DNA of 64,000 bases from Acanthosepion pharaonis (GCA_903632075.3 CAHIKZ030000247.1:1286001-1350000), one strand, 5' to 3'. Shown: positions 1-10,794, numbered from the stretch's first letter. Program-made: numbers and translations. The notes: a model not told the origin generated them from the letters alone.

Positions 1-22
1 CACGCACATACACAAACACACA

Positions 23-24
<2 letters not shown>

Positions 25-84
<60 letters not shown>
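25..84. repeat. (TA)n microsatellite
   Basis: Uninterrupted TA dinucleotide run directly abutting the left terminal repeat of the element at 85-698. Confidence 0.95.
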
Positions 85-88
<4 letters not shown>

Positions 89-698
89 AAACGTGCAATC
101 AATTTACAAATACATGAATTATTCACACAAAACTAATGCAAAGGTTAATGATTTAAATGGCGAGACATCCATCTCGCAAACAATTCAAATAGTACACAAA
201 AACCTCCAGATCCGTTATGAATGAATTGATCCTTGTTTATATAAATTTCTGCCGTATTAGTTGTTATTTTTACTACAAGCTTTCGTCTGTTCCTACAGAC
301 ATCTTCAGGTATATAATAGATGTTGTTCTTGTTTTTTTCTCTTAGTAATAAGAGGACATCGAAAATATATGTATTGTATCCGAAATGCTATTGAAAATGA
401 GATATTGGTTTTTGAACGCGCCAAAGCAACGCTGAGTTTGATTTTAAATTTTTTTTTTTAAAGTGTTTGCGTTTATACCAAATATGGTAATGAACAAATT
501 ATTTTACTGGTAAATTTTACTGTCAAAGTGTTCAATAATTACAGTAATGTCGCACTTATTAACCAAAAGTCGCACATGGATCAGATATTTAAATTACAAT
601 AAACGTGCAATCAATTTACAAATACATGTATTATTCACACAAAACTAATGCAAAGGTTAATGATTTAAATGGCGAGACATCCATCTCGCAAACAATTC
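85..698. mobile_element. 0.6-kb element with 102-bp terminal direct repeats, copy 1 (Penelope-like or LTR-like, uncertain)
   Basis: A 102-bp sequence at 85-186 recurs almost perfectly at 597-698, 512 bp downstream in the same orientation. The internal part has no usable ORF. A diverged second copy lies at 7880-8692. The minus strand holds a hammerhead-like motif at 281-308. Terminal direct repeats plus such a motif fit Penelope-like elements, whose pseudo-LTRs are known to carry hammerhead ribozymes. A short non-autonomous LTR element or partial tandem duplication cannot be excluded. Confidence 0.55.
281..308 (-). ncRNA. Hammerhead-like ribozyme motif (degenerate), copy 1
   Basis: On the minus strand, CTGAAGA (consensus CUGANGA) is followed by one extra T, then a perfect 5-bp stem GTCTG/CAGAC with a 6-nt loop, then GAAA. 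This is the order of a hammerhead catalytic core. The extra base before stem II and the lack of a convincing stem I argue that it is not active. The other copy differs at the freely variable seventh core position. Confidence 0.35.
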
Positions 699-818
699 TA
701 CTTTTTTTATTTTTATTCTACATTCAACACTATCACTTGATAAGACAACAGAAGTGTTGAAACAAAATGGCTATTTTTGTAGTCATTTTATAACATATTT
801 AAGTTATAATTTTCGAAT

Positions 819-822
<4 letters not shown>

Positions 823-867
<45 letters not shown>

Positions 868-878
868 TAAAGACATAG

Positions 879-925
<47 letters not shown>
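823..925. repeat. Two (TA)n tracts with a short spacer
   Basis: Tracts at about 825-865 and 884-925 flank an 18-bp spacer. They lie downstream of the first terminal-repeat element. The surrounding sequence (700-820 and 1140-1260) contains a short repeated phrase beginning agaaatgttgaaac / agaagtgttgaaac, so this is an old diverged duplication. Confidence 0.85.
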
Positions 926-927
<2 letters not shown>

Positions 928-929
928 AT

Positions 930-2027
930 GCCCGCATAGAAAAATTAGAACTTTTACATACTTACGTATATATAGAACTGTATACGGTTTTAGTGCACGT
1001 GATTCATGACTGACCAATGATAATCAAACTACATAAAATGGAAAATATTTCTGTCTGTATGCACGCAAATATATGAATGACACAGGGAACAGAAAAATAG
1101 AAATATGTTACGGTATTGAGGGGGTTCATTGGTCTTGAATTTTCAAAAAAGATTTCTTTGTTTTGCAATCAGCACTATCACCAGAAATGTTGAAACAAAA
1201 TGGCTATTTTTGTAGTGATCTTATAGCCTATTTATGTTATAATTTTTGTAAAAAATACTATATATACGTTTAGCTGAAGACCAATTATTTATTTTTTATT
1301 TATTTATTTTTTACTTTATTTATTTATTTATTTATTTTTATTTATTTATTTTTTTTTTTTTTGTTAAGGATCGTTTAAATTGTTTAATGTCTTCAGGTAC
1401 TTTCGGCTTTCACGAACCATTATCAAAGAATTTTCTTGCGATGTCGGTTTTATCCTTTTCAAATATTGTTTAATGCGAGATTTCTTCAAGTCAGAGATCG
1501 TCTTACAGTTTTTGTCTTGATTTTCTCCCGAAATTAAAGCAACTATGCGAAGCTTAGAACCACTCATGATAAAACATAATAGACATTCGTTGTTATATTT
1601 AACAATATATGTTTGAATAATATATATATGTGTGTGTGTATGTGTGTGTGTGTGTGTTTGTGTATCTTATTAGATTTAGAAGTCCTCAGTTCAAAGTTAA
1701 TTATTTATTTTTTACAGACTGACACCGGAGTGTCACGCGAAATCTAAAACCCTAGCTTGAAAATCATCATATTCAAACAGTCACAGTTTTAATATATATT
1801 TATGAGCTTATATGAGGCCGCTTTGTTTTTTGTTTGTTTTATTTTATTTTATTTTTTTACTTTTCAATGTACTTTGTTTTCAGTCTAGATTTGTCGTTGA
1901 CCCGTTCTACTTGTATAATCCACTTTCTGGTTAAAGCCATATTGTCTTTAGTGTCTCTCTACTGATTTGTAGATTCTTACTGCGAAGATTTTTCCTTCCA
2001 TTTTTTCCTGTGGTTTAATCTCATTAA

Positions 2028-2099
<72 letters not shown>

Positions 2100-2500
2100 G
2101 TGTGTGTGTGTGTGGTCCTCTATAAGCTATGTTACATTGTGGAATATCTTGAACAGGATGTCTTTTTTTTAGAATATACTTTTTCGGTGAGATGTACACT
2201 TCTTGATCTTGTAGCATTCGCTCGAACAACCTGTTGCTTTTTAAGTTTTATCTTAAGTGTCTAGTTGATTTTACTTTTGTATTCACTGCCGCAACTGAAT
2301 GTAATTCTGTAAACGCAGTTCATAGTCATATCGAGAATCTCAGATAAATGTTCAACTTGAAATAAAATCGCCGTAAATGATAAAGTACTAAGATTCAGAA
2401 ATTTGAGAAATCGGCATATATAGTTTCGTAAAGAAATTCTCATTAGCAAGCCAAATTTATAAATGAGTATTATATGCGGTAAAAACGAAAGATACAAAAA
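930..2500. other. Intergenic AT-rich sequence without recognised gene
   Basis: Contains a TTTA-rich stretch at about 1285-1360, a TG-rich stretch at about 1621-1660, and a (TA)n/(TATG)n/(TG)n compound microsatellite at 2029-2113. Short ORFs here are low-complexity or lack any recognisable motif, and no splice-bounded exon was seen. Confidence 0.6.
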
Positions 2501-2502
2501 GG

Positions 2503-2697
2503 TTGTATATGGGTTCGCCTCTCGCCCAGCTCATACTTCATACCCGTCTTTTGAACAGGAGTAGGGGTTTATTCCTTGTTTCCTGTTTAGGATTAGGTTT
2601 CCGGTTCCTTCTCCTAAAGTCTTGTCATTTTCTTTTACTTCCAGCAGCCCCTTGCATCTTAGTGGCATTATCGCCTTGCTTGGGGTAAAATGAACAA
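2503..2697 (+). mobile_element. Non-LTR retrotransposon 3' end fragment (LINE-B-like tail)
   Basis: The segment ending in agtggcattatcgccttgct closely matches 51345-51503 and more loosely the tails at 26400-26460 and 35020-35060. It is the 3' untranslated end of a LINE, 5'-truncated. Confidence 0.6.
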
Positions 2698-2829
2698 AAA
2701 AAAACAAGGTCTCATCCAGAAAATGACACGGTTTGTTTACGACAATATACAAGACAATGAATTGAAAACACGGAACTAAGTCAAATTCATATACAGAGAT
2801 GGAACAAAGAATTTCCAGGATTTCCGATC

Positions 2830-2965
2830 TCGTTCAAGATTTTTCCATTTCTCTTCTTTTTTTTTTTCATCTTTCTCTTTCTAGCCTCATTCTCTCTTTT
2901 CTTTTGTCTGTTTGCTTTTCTTTCTATATTATTCTTTTCTTTTCATCTTTTATACACACACACAC

Positions 2966-3021
<56 letters not shown>

Positions 3022-3150
3022 GTCTCTCTTTTCTCTTGTCTTTTTTTTCTTTTTTTTTTACTTCTTGCTTAATTCCTCTTTTTTTCTTTCATTGCTTTTT
3101 TTCATTTTCCGTTCATTTATATTTCTAATAATCTCTCTTTATTCCAAATT
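2830..3150. repeat. Pyrimidine-rich tract with (CA)n/(TA)n core
   Basis: A T/C-biased stretch interrupted by (CA)n at about 2953-2977 and (TA)n at 2980-3017. It has no coding evidence. Confidence 0.8.
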
Positions 3151-3179
3151 TAACTATTTTTCTTACCTATTTATGCCTT

Positions 3180-4155
3180 AGGAAAAGTATGAATTCACTT
3201 TTCTCTGCGCCCTGTGATATAATAACACCGCAATTGATGGACGGAACGAAATGGCTGAAAAGAAAAAGAATGAGAAACATGCTATGTCCTCAGGGAGACT
3301 TTTATACAACTAAGACATACACAAAACTATATATACATATATACAAGTTTCCCACGCGAAGAATAATATATCACATATATTTACACGCCAAAGTAGATTG
3401 TAAGGAGAAACAAAAAGGAAGGATCTCACATATAATATCGAGATACTCATGTGTCTGGAGAAGTCATATTTAGGACTCAAGATTCAAACGGGCCGGATTC
3501 ATCTATGTCCCAGGCGAGGACATATTCCACGAATGGGAAACAGCGCCTTAGGTTTACTCAAATCGAGAACAACGAGCTGGAGTGTCTTTCTATATCTGGG
3601 AAATATATATTCCCAAATGGAAACGGTATCATAGACTTGTATGCTGCTGGGTGAGGCAGATTGGCCCAGACTAAAAAAAAAGCTGCCTCACGTGGTGTTT
3701 TCTATAAACATAGCCAATATGACTGTCGCTTTCATCACAGTATGTAGTGACGTCACTAAACGGCCATTATGTGACTTATTTCCACCAAAGGTAAATAAGC
3801 GCCTTCTGTATGTCTACGTTAGTTTTCGTGGATTTTTTTTCTCGATGCTAATTTATTTCCGTTTACTTTGACTTCTTTTCGAATTTTTCTTTGCAATGTT
3901 TAACTTTCGTACCAGCAAAATAAACGCCGCTATTACTTTTGACTCCCTCGGCAATGTCTTTTGTTCTAAAAAGCTAGAATTTTAATAAAATCCAAACGTA
4001 TGAAAGTGGATTTATACATTTTCTTTATTCTTGATAACTGGCAACAAAGATATTAAACACTATTTATTCATTAGACTGTTTATTTGCAATAATCATTTTA
4101 TATTTACAAGATTATAACAATATGTGAACCAACTATAATGAAATATTTATTATTT
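3180..4155. other. Unannotated stretch
   Basis: Overlapping short ORFs occur around 3189-3870. None has a recognisable domain or both splice consensus sites in a sensible frame. No gene is called. Confidence 0.5.
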
Positions 4156-4408
4156 ACTTGACTAATGCATGGAATAATAATGCAACACAAAATGTACTTA
4201 GAACAAAATGTATTGAAACAAGAAAGTGTACACAATATTTACATATAGTCTTTTGTATATTCCTGGTAAGACCGTTCCTGGAGAATGTGTTGACTGAGTC
4301 GCAGTCGGGCAGAGTCTCTGGTTGAATCTCTTGATTCCTTCCTCTCTTCCCGGTACCAACCATATTTATATGGTCGGTACTCCACTATGCAAATTAGGTG
4401 GATCCTAC
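4156..4408. repeat. 253-bp interspersed repeat P, copy 1
   Basis: Nearly identical to 5368-5621 in the same orientation, with only a few substitutions and indels. It contains a local dyad around ggtaccaaccat/atggtcggtac, and on the minus strand a TATAAATATGG box. It abuts the minus-strand LINE-B copy. High identity implies recent duplication or transposition. Confidence 0.8.
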
Positions 4409-4429
4409 TAAAACATTTACCTTTTTTTT

Positions 4430-5165
4430 ATCGATTTTACCCCAAGCAAAGCAGTGAAGCCACTGAGATCAAGGGGTTACAGGGTGTGGAAGAATTAGAA
4501 AACAGAAACCTTACTAAGGAACGAGAACTAAAGAAGAGAGTGATCAGGAGAACAATAGATTGCGATTTACATTGCATTGACATTTTTGAAGATTAAAATT
4601 GGTTGGAAAGTATGGAACCGGAAGGGATTTCCGCAAGTAGGAAATTCGTTAAAAGAAACTGATAACATAAAACTTACGGTTACATCTAGCCAACTCAACT
4701 GTAAATTGATGAGACCTCGTTGCCAGTCTTGTCAGTCATGTGTCATGCGTGATAAACGCTTAGGCGATCATGTATCTTTCGATACATAACGGACGAGGTT
4801 GGTTGCAATTTGTTTCTGCAGTAGACGAGTTGCCATCCAAATCTGTCCTGCTATTCACCCATAGTTTGGGGGAGAAGAAGAGGATTCATACCTTTCCCAA
4901 GGTTATTGGCAGGTAAGTGAATGTAATAGATTCGACTGGAATTCGAACTCGGCTTTCTGAATCCTCAATTCGAACCGCTATCCATTACTCCACCGTGTCT
5001 AGATTCAAGAAATCTAGGTATCATAACGAAGAGAGCATTCGAACAGTTGCCATGAAAGTATTTATAGAAAAGGCACAGGGAGGCAACTTAAGACGAGATG
5101 CCAGATCATGACGAATAATAATGCAGATTATTTTTTGGATTTTGTCAAGGATCTCTGTATATATA
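4430..5165 (-). mobile_element. LINE-B 3' region, minus strand, interrupted by a SINE
   Basis: Matches the minus-strand copy at 30540-31085 in two blocks, 4430-4719 and 5005-5165. The complement of the outer block encodes the C-terminal reverse-transcriptase tail seen intact at 34790-34990. The interruption is exactly the SINE-Z copy at 4720-5004, so the SINE inserted into this LINE. Stops and frameshifts make it a relic. Confidence 0.75.
4720..5004 (-). mobile_element. SINE-Z, minus strand, nested in LINE-B
   Basis: Reads on the minus strand as a tRNA-like head (ggagtaatggatagcgg, then a B-box-like gttcgaattcc) followed by a body including ttgggaaaggtatgaatcc and a tail with gcctaagcgtttatc. 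Other copies are at 27410-27675, 41130-41405, 43030-43175 and 56735-57005. The tRNA-derived pol III promoter is inferred from these boxes. Confidence 0.8.
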
Positions 5166-5367
5166 GCCGAAGCATCAAATCTAATAAATAAATAAAAAGA
5201 AAATGTATAAATCTATTTTCATATGTTTGGGTTTTATTAAGATTCTAATGATCAAACACAAAACATTGCTGAGGGAGTTAAAATTGTATACAGTAATAGC
5301 GGTGGGTAGGAAAAATCAGTCCTTTTGAAAGACGAAGGTTAAACTTTTCTGTTTTGTTTTTGTTGAA

Positions 5368-5621
5368 ACTTGACTAATGTATGGAATAATAATACAACAC
5401 AAAATGTACTTAGAACAAAATGTATTGAAACAAGAAAGTGTACACAATATTTACATATAGTCTTTTGTATATTCCTGAGAAGACCGTTCCTGGAGAATGT
5501 GTTGACTTAGTCGCAGTCGGGCAGAGTCTCTGGATTGAATCTCTTGATTCCTCCCTCTCTTCCCGGTACCAACCATATTTATATGGTCGGTACTCCACTA
5601 TGCAAATTAGGTGGATCCTAC
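5368..5621. repeat. 254-bp interspersed repeat P, copy 2
   Basis: Second copy of the repeat at 4156-4408, 1.2 kb away in direct orientation. Its right side runs into sequence rich in cacgcac. The pair could mediate deletion of the intervening LINE/SINE. Confidence 0.8.
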
Positions 5622-5624
5622 CAC

Positions 5625-6190
5625 AACAGTTTTTAATAAGAAATAAAATATTTTCGCATACGCATAGAACTGTTTTCCCAATGTACGGAATTCTTCGGAT
5701 ACACAATACGTTCCCTGCGCGCAGACACACAGCACTCAAACGCACGCACCCATGCTCACGCACGCACACATCATTCTACTAAACACATGCACACAAAGCA
5801 TAATCATAAAAGCATATATCTATACTATATGTACTCATACATAAATTCACACTTGCATATTCACACTAACCATAGCAGATAGAAAATGTTCTAAATGCGC
5901 AATCATATGCATTTAGGCGCATTAAGACACACTTTAATACAATGAGTTCTGTGTCTCCGTCTGACATTTGTTCGTATAAAGAGAAACACCGATAAATCGC
6001 GCGAAAGAAAACAATAATAATGAAGGCGAAACGCATGACAACATCAGCATGTCTAGTTGAAATAATTCACTCATAACAATGCTCAGGGAAAAAATAATAT
6101 TTCCATTTAAAAGAATCTTCACCCACATTTCGAGCATTCCTATATTCCAGATCCCACTTCACAAACAGCTAATTTACTTGCAGAAATATT
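5625..6190. other. Unannotated stretch
   Basis: Contains a CA-rich patch (5715-5800). No domain, RNA or repeat family was recognised. Confidence 0.5.
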
Positions 6191-6780
6191 GTTGACCTTG
6201 CTGCTTCTTCAATAGCTTTCTTCTTCATCATCTCTCACGCTCTCTCCTCTTCCTTCATGTTTTTCTTCTTCATCATCTCTCACGCTCTCTCCTCTTCCAA
6301 CATGTTTTTCTTCTTCATCATCATCATCTTCTTCGTGATTTCTTCTTCTTTTCGATCGCTTCTTCATTTTCTTCTTCATCTTCTTCTTCCTTTACTTCTT
6401 CTCGATGTCTTCTTCTTCTTCTTCTTGATGTCTTCTTTTTCTTCTTCTCCATGACTTCTCCTCAATCTCTTCTTCATGATGTCTTCTTCTTCTTCTTCTT
6501 GGTACCTTCTTCTCCCTCTATTCTTTTCCTTCTTCTTCTTCTTCTTTTTCTTCTTCTTCTACTTTCATCCTACCACCCCCTAAGTCTTTACATTCTTAAT
6601 TAAAATTCTTTATTCCATACTTTTCTCCGTCCTTTTGGATTATCTGCTTTTCAATTTCTCCATTTTTTTCGCGTATTCCCTCTCTTTTTAATCTACTTCG
6701 TCTTATTATATTTTTCTTCTTAGCATTTCTTTCTTATTTCTTTTTTTTTCTTTCTTTTTTTTGTTTTTTTTCTCTTTAGC
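6190..6780. repeat. (TTC)n-rich polypyrimidine tract
   Basis: Long strand-asymmetric C/T sequence built from imperfect TTC units, with a ~50-bp duplicated phrase (6226-6256 resembles 6269-6299). Its ORFs are low-complexity Phe/Ser/Leu and not genes. Such tracts can form triplexes. Confidence 0.85.
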
Positions 6781-6900
6781 TGAAGATTTTTATCACATTC
6801 TAATTAACTGAAAAAAAAAGTCGAAGGTAGGAGTATGGGTCAGCCGAATTCTTAGCGTGTTTCTACAAAAGTCTTACTGTTCTTAATCGTCTTTTTTGCG

Positions 6901-6901
<1 letters not shown>

Positions 6902-6993
<92 letters not shown>
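6902..6993. repeat. (TA)n microsatellite
   Basis: Two TA runs separated only by a CACA interruption at about 6961. Confidence 0.95.
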
Positions 6994-6996
<3 letters not shown>

Positions 6997-7464
6997 CGTG
7001 TGTATTTATAAAGGTATAATTAGTGTATATATTATAGCATACAATTATACTTTACTTTCTTTTCCGTCCTTTCTTTTAGCCTGAGGAACTCTTCTGCGTT
7101 GAGAGATAAAAATCTTGATGTAAGTAATACGGCAACGCGTTATCATCATTGCAATTTGTGCAGATTATTCAATTCAAATGTGAATTTTAATGAATTCGAT
7201 TGGAAAACTTAGTCAAGGGCGAAATTTTTTATTTTTTCTTCTTGCTTCCATCTAAAAAAATGCCTATCTGATTTTTTATGTTCCCCTATGAAGCTGTATT
7301 TAACAGCATAGAGACATTTCTCCGTTTTCTTGTCTTGTATATAATCTGCTAAATAGCCAAACAAAAACAATGAAATTTCTGTTCTAATCATCATTGTTAA
7401 TAATTCGTTCGTGTTCATTTCTGGAGATACATACACCTGTAAACATTCACATGAAATCATATAG

Positions 7465-7675
7465 AATGGGCGCTTTCTGCAGTGCAGTGGTTAAGCCACT
7501 CATCGTGCAATTCAATTCACGAGTGAGCTCGTTAATCATTTATTGTGTCACTATTTTAAATTTGTACCACGCCCAACCGGGCTTAGTAAAGATCTATTAT
7601 GCAGCTCGCTGTGGCTGTGAGAAAACCAGTCTCATATTCCATTATTATAGTCGTGAGATCAATTCCAAGTGAAGG
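7465..7675 (+). mobile_element. tRNA-like SINE or diverged tRNA-derived repeat
   Basis: The A-box-like phrase gcagtggttaagccactc followed by gagctcg resembles a tRNA head. The downstream body has no ORF of interest. Only one clear copy was seen in this window, so family membership is uncertain. Confidence 0.4.
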
Positions 7676-7768
7676 CCTTAAATTAGGGTTTTATGTCAAA
7701 TCAAACTAAACTGACTAAATTCTTATATATACATATACACATTTGATTTATATAAAGGTAAGCACAGC

Positions 7769-7772
<4 letters not shown>

Positions 7773-7804
<32 letters not shown>
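7773..7804. repeat. (GATA)n microsatellite
   Basis: Eight tandem GATA units. Confidence 0.95.
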
Positions 7805-7805
<1 letters not shown>

Positions 7806-8058
7806 GCAGAAAAAGAAAATGGTGAGATAGATAGTAGACTATGAAAGAGAGATATGAACAAAATGAGAGGTAGATACATAAATATATACATGAATTATTC
7901 ATACAAAACTAATGCAAAGGTTAATGATTTAAATGGCAAGACATCCATCTTGCAAACGATTCAAATAGTACACAAAAACCTCTAAATCCGTTATGCATGA
8001 GTTGATCCTTGTTTATATAAATTTCTGCCGTATTAGTTGTTATTTTTTTACTACAAGC

Positions 8059-8086
8059 TTTCGTCTGTTCCTACAGACATCGTCAG
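8059..8086 (-). ncRNA. Hammerhead-like ribozyme motif (degenerate), copy 2
   Basis: The same minus-strand arrangement as at 281-308: CTGACGA, an extra T, GTCTG, 6-nt loop, CAGAC, GAAA. Within the motif the only difference from copy 1 is A to C at the position that is N in the CUGANGA consensus. Activity is not implied. Confidence 0.35.
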
Positions 8087-8390
8087 GTATATAATAGATG
8101 TTGTTCTTGGTTTTTCTCTTAGTAATAAGAGGACATCGAAAATATATGTGTATTGTATCCGAAATGCTATTAAAAATGAGTTATTGGTTTTTTGAACGCG
8201 CCAAAGCAACGCTGAGTTTGATTTTGAATTTTTTAAAATGTCTGCGTCTATACCAAATATGGTAATGAACAAATGTTTTTACTGGTAAATTTTTTTTACT
8301 GTCAAAGTGGCATGAACTATATTGTTCAATAATTACAGTAATGTCGCACTTATTAACCAAAAGTCGCACATGGATCAGATATTTAAATTA

Positions 8391-8692
8391 CAATAAACGT
8401 GCAATCAATTTACAAATACATGAATTATTCTTACAAAACTAATGCAAAGGTTAATGATTTAAATTTAGACATCCAGAACAAACGATTCAAATAGTACACA
8501 AAAACCTCTAAATCCGTTATGAAATTTCCTTGTAAACAAGGATCAATTTCTGCCATAACGGATTTTAGAGGTTTTTCGTACAGATATTTGAATCGATATA
8601 TAAAGATGGATGTCTTGCCATTTAAAACATTAACCTTGCATTAGTTTTGTATGAATAATTCATGTATTTGTAAATTGATTGCACGTTTATTG
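8391..8692. repeat. Inverted repeat (foldback), ~130-bp arms
   Basis: Arms at 8391-8521 and 8554-8692 with a 32-bp spacer that itself contains CCTTGT/ACAAGG. The innermost arm bases are ccgttat / ataacgg. It probably arose when a second, inverted copy of the terminal repeat was joined to the element end. Confidence 0.8.
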
Positions 8693-8766
8693 TAACATAA
8701 ATATATGCATACATAGATGCATTTCTCTGTATTTTTAATAAGCACATTCCTTTCTATCTATCTTCC

Positions 8767-8767
<1 letters not shown>

Positions 8768-8822
<55 letters not shown>

Positions 8823-8836
8823 ACACACACACACAC
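8768..8836. repeat. (CT)n/(CA)n microsatellite
   Basis: CT run followed by a short CA run. Confidence 0.95.
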
Positions 8837-9240
8837 AAAAGAAAAGAAGAAGGATAAGCAAAATTTCTAAAGTAGACAACTATTTTCCCGCCTCTTTCTT
8901 CTATTATGAAAATGTTCCCGAAAACATCGTAAAGAACGTCTTCTACACTGACAGCTTGCTCTCTCTGCCGTTCCGGAAATATCAACCAGTCTTGTTACTA
9001 TTTCGGCTCTACCATAAATCGCAACTCAAGAACAACGCAAGATTTGGGTATCTTGCGTCGTTCCTGCTTCCCTTCCACCTTCTCTCTTAGTGCTTTCCTA
9101 AAACGTTGTTTCTGCAAAGTTCTGCCATTCCGTCTACAGCGTTATGGCAATGAGCAAATGTCCTTCCAAACTCGGAAGAATGTTTAGTCTACGCAGAGTT
9201 ATAAATTAAAGTGGTTAAATTAGCGTGCTATTCGGCGGTT

Positions 9241-9312
9241 GGCTCGTTGGTCTAGGGGTATGATTCTCGCTTAGGGTGCGAGAGGTCCCGGGTTCAAATC
9301 CCGGACGAGCCC
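9241..9312 (+). tRNA. tRNA-Pro (AGG), copy 1
   Basis: A 72-nt cloverleaf. The acceptor stem GGCTCGT pairs with ACGAGCC and the discriminator is C. The anticodon stem CTCGC/GCGAG encloses loop TTAGGGT, giving anticodon AGG (proline). The T-arm contains GGTTCAAATCC, which is also the internal pol III B box, and the A box lies at TAGGGGTATGA. A TTTT terminator follows at 9320-9323. No intron and no mismatch in the stems. CCA is not encoded, as usual in eukaryotes. The sequence is identical to 57765-57836 but the flanks differ, so the two are independent functional loci and not one SINE family. Confidence 0.97.
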
Positions 9313-9319
9313 GATTCTC

Positions 9320-9323
9320 TTTT
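9320..9323 (+). terminator. RNA polymerase III T-run after tRNA-Pro
   Basis: Four T residues 8 nt after the tRNA 3' end, the minimal pol III termination signal. Confidence 0.7.
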
Positions 9324-9504
9324 CGTACTGCTTTTATTTTATTTTATTTTTAATAATGTTTACCCACATTAATTCTATTATTTACAAATCCTTTTTGCAT
9401 TCCTTCAGCTCGAATGCAAAAGCAAACAATTTCCCAACTCGAAAGGTTTTAAGGAACCTTCCTTAAATTAAATATGGTTATCCACTCGTCAGTTAAATCG
9501 AGTG

Positions 9505-9775
9505 ACATCCACAAACCTATTCCCGGATGATCACTGAAGTTAAGCAAGTCGAGTCTTGATCAATACGTAGATGGGTCTCCGCTTGGAAATAGTAGGGGTA
9601 TATGCGAATGGCTTAATGGATACTGACTTAATATTGTTAATTGGAGATCCGAGTTCTAATCTCCGTTGGGTTCGTTATATTCACTTACATGCGAATAACC
9701 TTGGGAATGGTATGACTCTACATCTTCTTCGTCCAGCTATGGGTTAGTTAGTAATACTTGTATCACTGAATTATT
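9505..9775 (+). mobile_element. Composite 5S rRNA/tRNA-headed SINE (SINE-W)
   Basis: The first ~100 bp (9505-9605) follow the internal region of eukaryotic 5S rRNA: gatcactgaagttaagcaa, then tacgtagatgggt and cgcttggaaata in the right order and spacing. A tRNA-like module comes next (gcttaatggatactgac, B-box-like gagttctaatctcc), then a body containing ttgggaatggtatgac and cagctatgggtta. Other copies are at 44640-44820, 46085-46345, 46622-46720, 63125-63365 and 63630-63755. 5S-headed SINEs are an established class (SINE3). The 5S-plus-tRNA arrangement is what the sequence shows. Confidence 0.8.
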
Positions 9776-9779
9776 TTTA

Positions 9780-10405
9780 TCTAAAAAAAAACTCTTACAA
9801 TCTAATAATACTTTCTGGCTTAAAATAACCTGCTCTGAATCGTAAAATAAAAATACCATAAATTAAGACATTAATTAAAAAAGCTTTTAATTGTTTATAC
9901 GAATAAGATATATTATGGATACAACTGTCTTAAGAAAACATCTTTTTTGATGAATAAAGAATTTTTTAAAGTTTTTTTAAATTTATATAATTTTTAAAAT
10001 CTTTTAAAATTCCATCTTAATTTATATAGGTTAGATGATATTGTTATTAAGTACAAACTATATTTATTAATCGTAAATGAAAAATATTTTCCTAAATGTT
10101 TAATATTAGTTAAAATTATATAAAACGGGCACTAACGCTATATTCTTCAAGTAAATTTTTACAGATACATCCACCGTAAAAAAACAATAGATAAACTTCC
10201 ATCTGGCATTGAAACTGTCAACCTGTCAACACCTAAAATGAACATTTACCGCCGTGTTAAAAATGCATTTCTCAGATATTTTAAACCTAGTAAGTAATAT
10301 CCGTTTCAAATCAAACTTATTAAACTTTTTCAAAATTTTCAGAAAAGTATATTTTATTTTTGAAAGATTTTTTAATAAAGAAAATTACATTTTCATGATA
10401 AATGC
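9780..10405. other. AT-rich stretch without recognised gene
   Basis: Very AT-rich. The start resembles the ttaaaataacctgc tail phrase seen in SINE-X copies. No coding signal was recognised. Confidence 0.5.
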
Positions 10406-10411
10406 CTAAAA

Positions 10412-10735
10412 ATGGAGGCTTGTTTAGCCAGTCACATGAGATCACACAGGAGAGGTCAGGTACAAACTTCTGTGAATGTAACCCTACCAGAAAGACCTGC
10501 AGGTTACTTGTGCGGGTTTTGTGACAGAGTCTATAAATCTTTTGCAGGACTCAAACATCACATGATTGTACACGGGGACAGGCAAGTTTCCAACATAGGT
10601 AAGACAGACAAACTTTATGTTTGCCACGTGTGTAAATGAAGTGGCAGAAGTGAAGCTGGCTTTAAAAATTACATACAGCCCCATAGCAGAGCGTTAGCTC
10701 GGGTAAAAATGATGGAAATAATAAAATTTTGAATG
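10412..10735 (+). pseudogene. C2H2 zinc-finger remnant
   Basis: The 10412-10639 ORF holds one complete finger of the form C-x2-C-x12-H-x3-H (CGFCDRVY...AGLKHHMIVH). A partial finger end lies at its N-terminus (SHMRSH). A third finger begins at CHVC but is cut by a TGA, after which the same frame continues with a recognisable helix (AGFKNYIQPH). The upstream sequence is AT-rich and lacks a start or acceptor that would make a gene. The AGLK-type helix resembles zinc fingers found both in host C2H2 proteins and at the ends of some retroelement ORFs, so the source is unresolved. It is best treated as a broken fragment. Confidence 0.65.
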
Positions 10736-10794
10736 TAAAACAGAAGAAAAAAAAACAGCAAGTGAAGAGATGGTCTTCTTCTGCAACGGACAGT

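Larger units (their letters stand above)
7880..8692. mobile_element. Element with terminal direct repeats, copy 2, ending in a large hairpin
   Basis: Homologous along its length to 85-698, with extra substitutions and small indels. A left repeat (about 7885-7970) and a right repeat (8391 onward) are both present. After the right repeat the sequence turns back on itself: 8391-8521 is matched in inverse orientation by 8554-8692. This makes a foldback of roughly 130-bp arms with imperfect identity. Confidence 0.6.

Noticed and set aside
85..698. Intact LTR retrotransposon
   Set aside because: Terminal repeats are only 102 bp, lack TG...CA ends, and the interior is too short and non-coding.
3189..3654. 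Cluster of overlapping plus-strand ORFs as a gene
   Set aside because: No domain and no splice or composition support; three overlapping frames are equally open.
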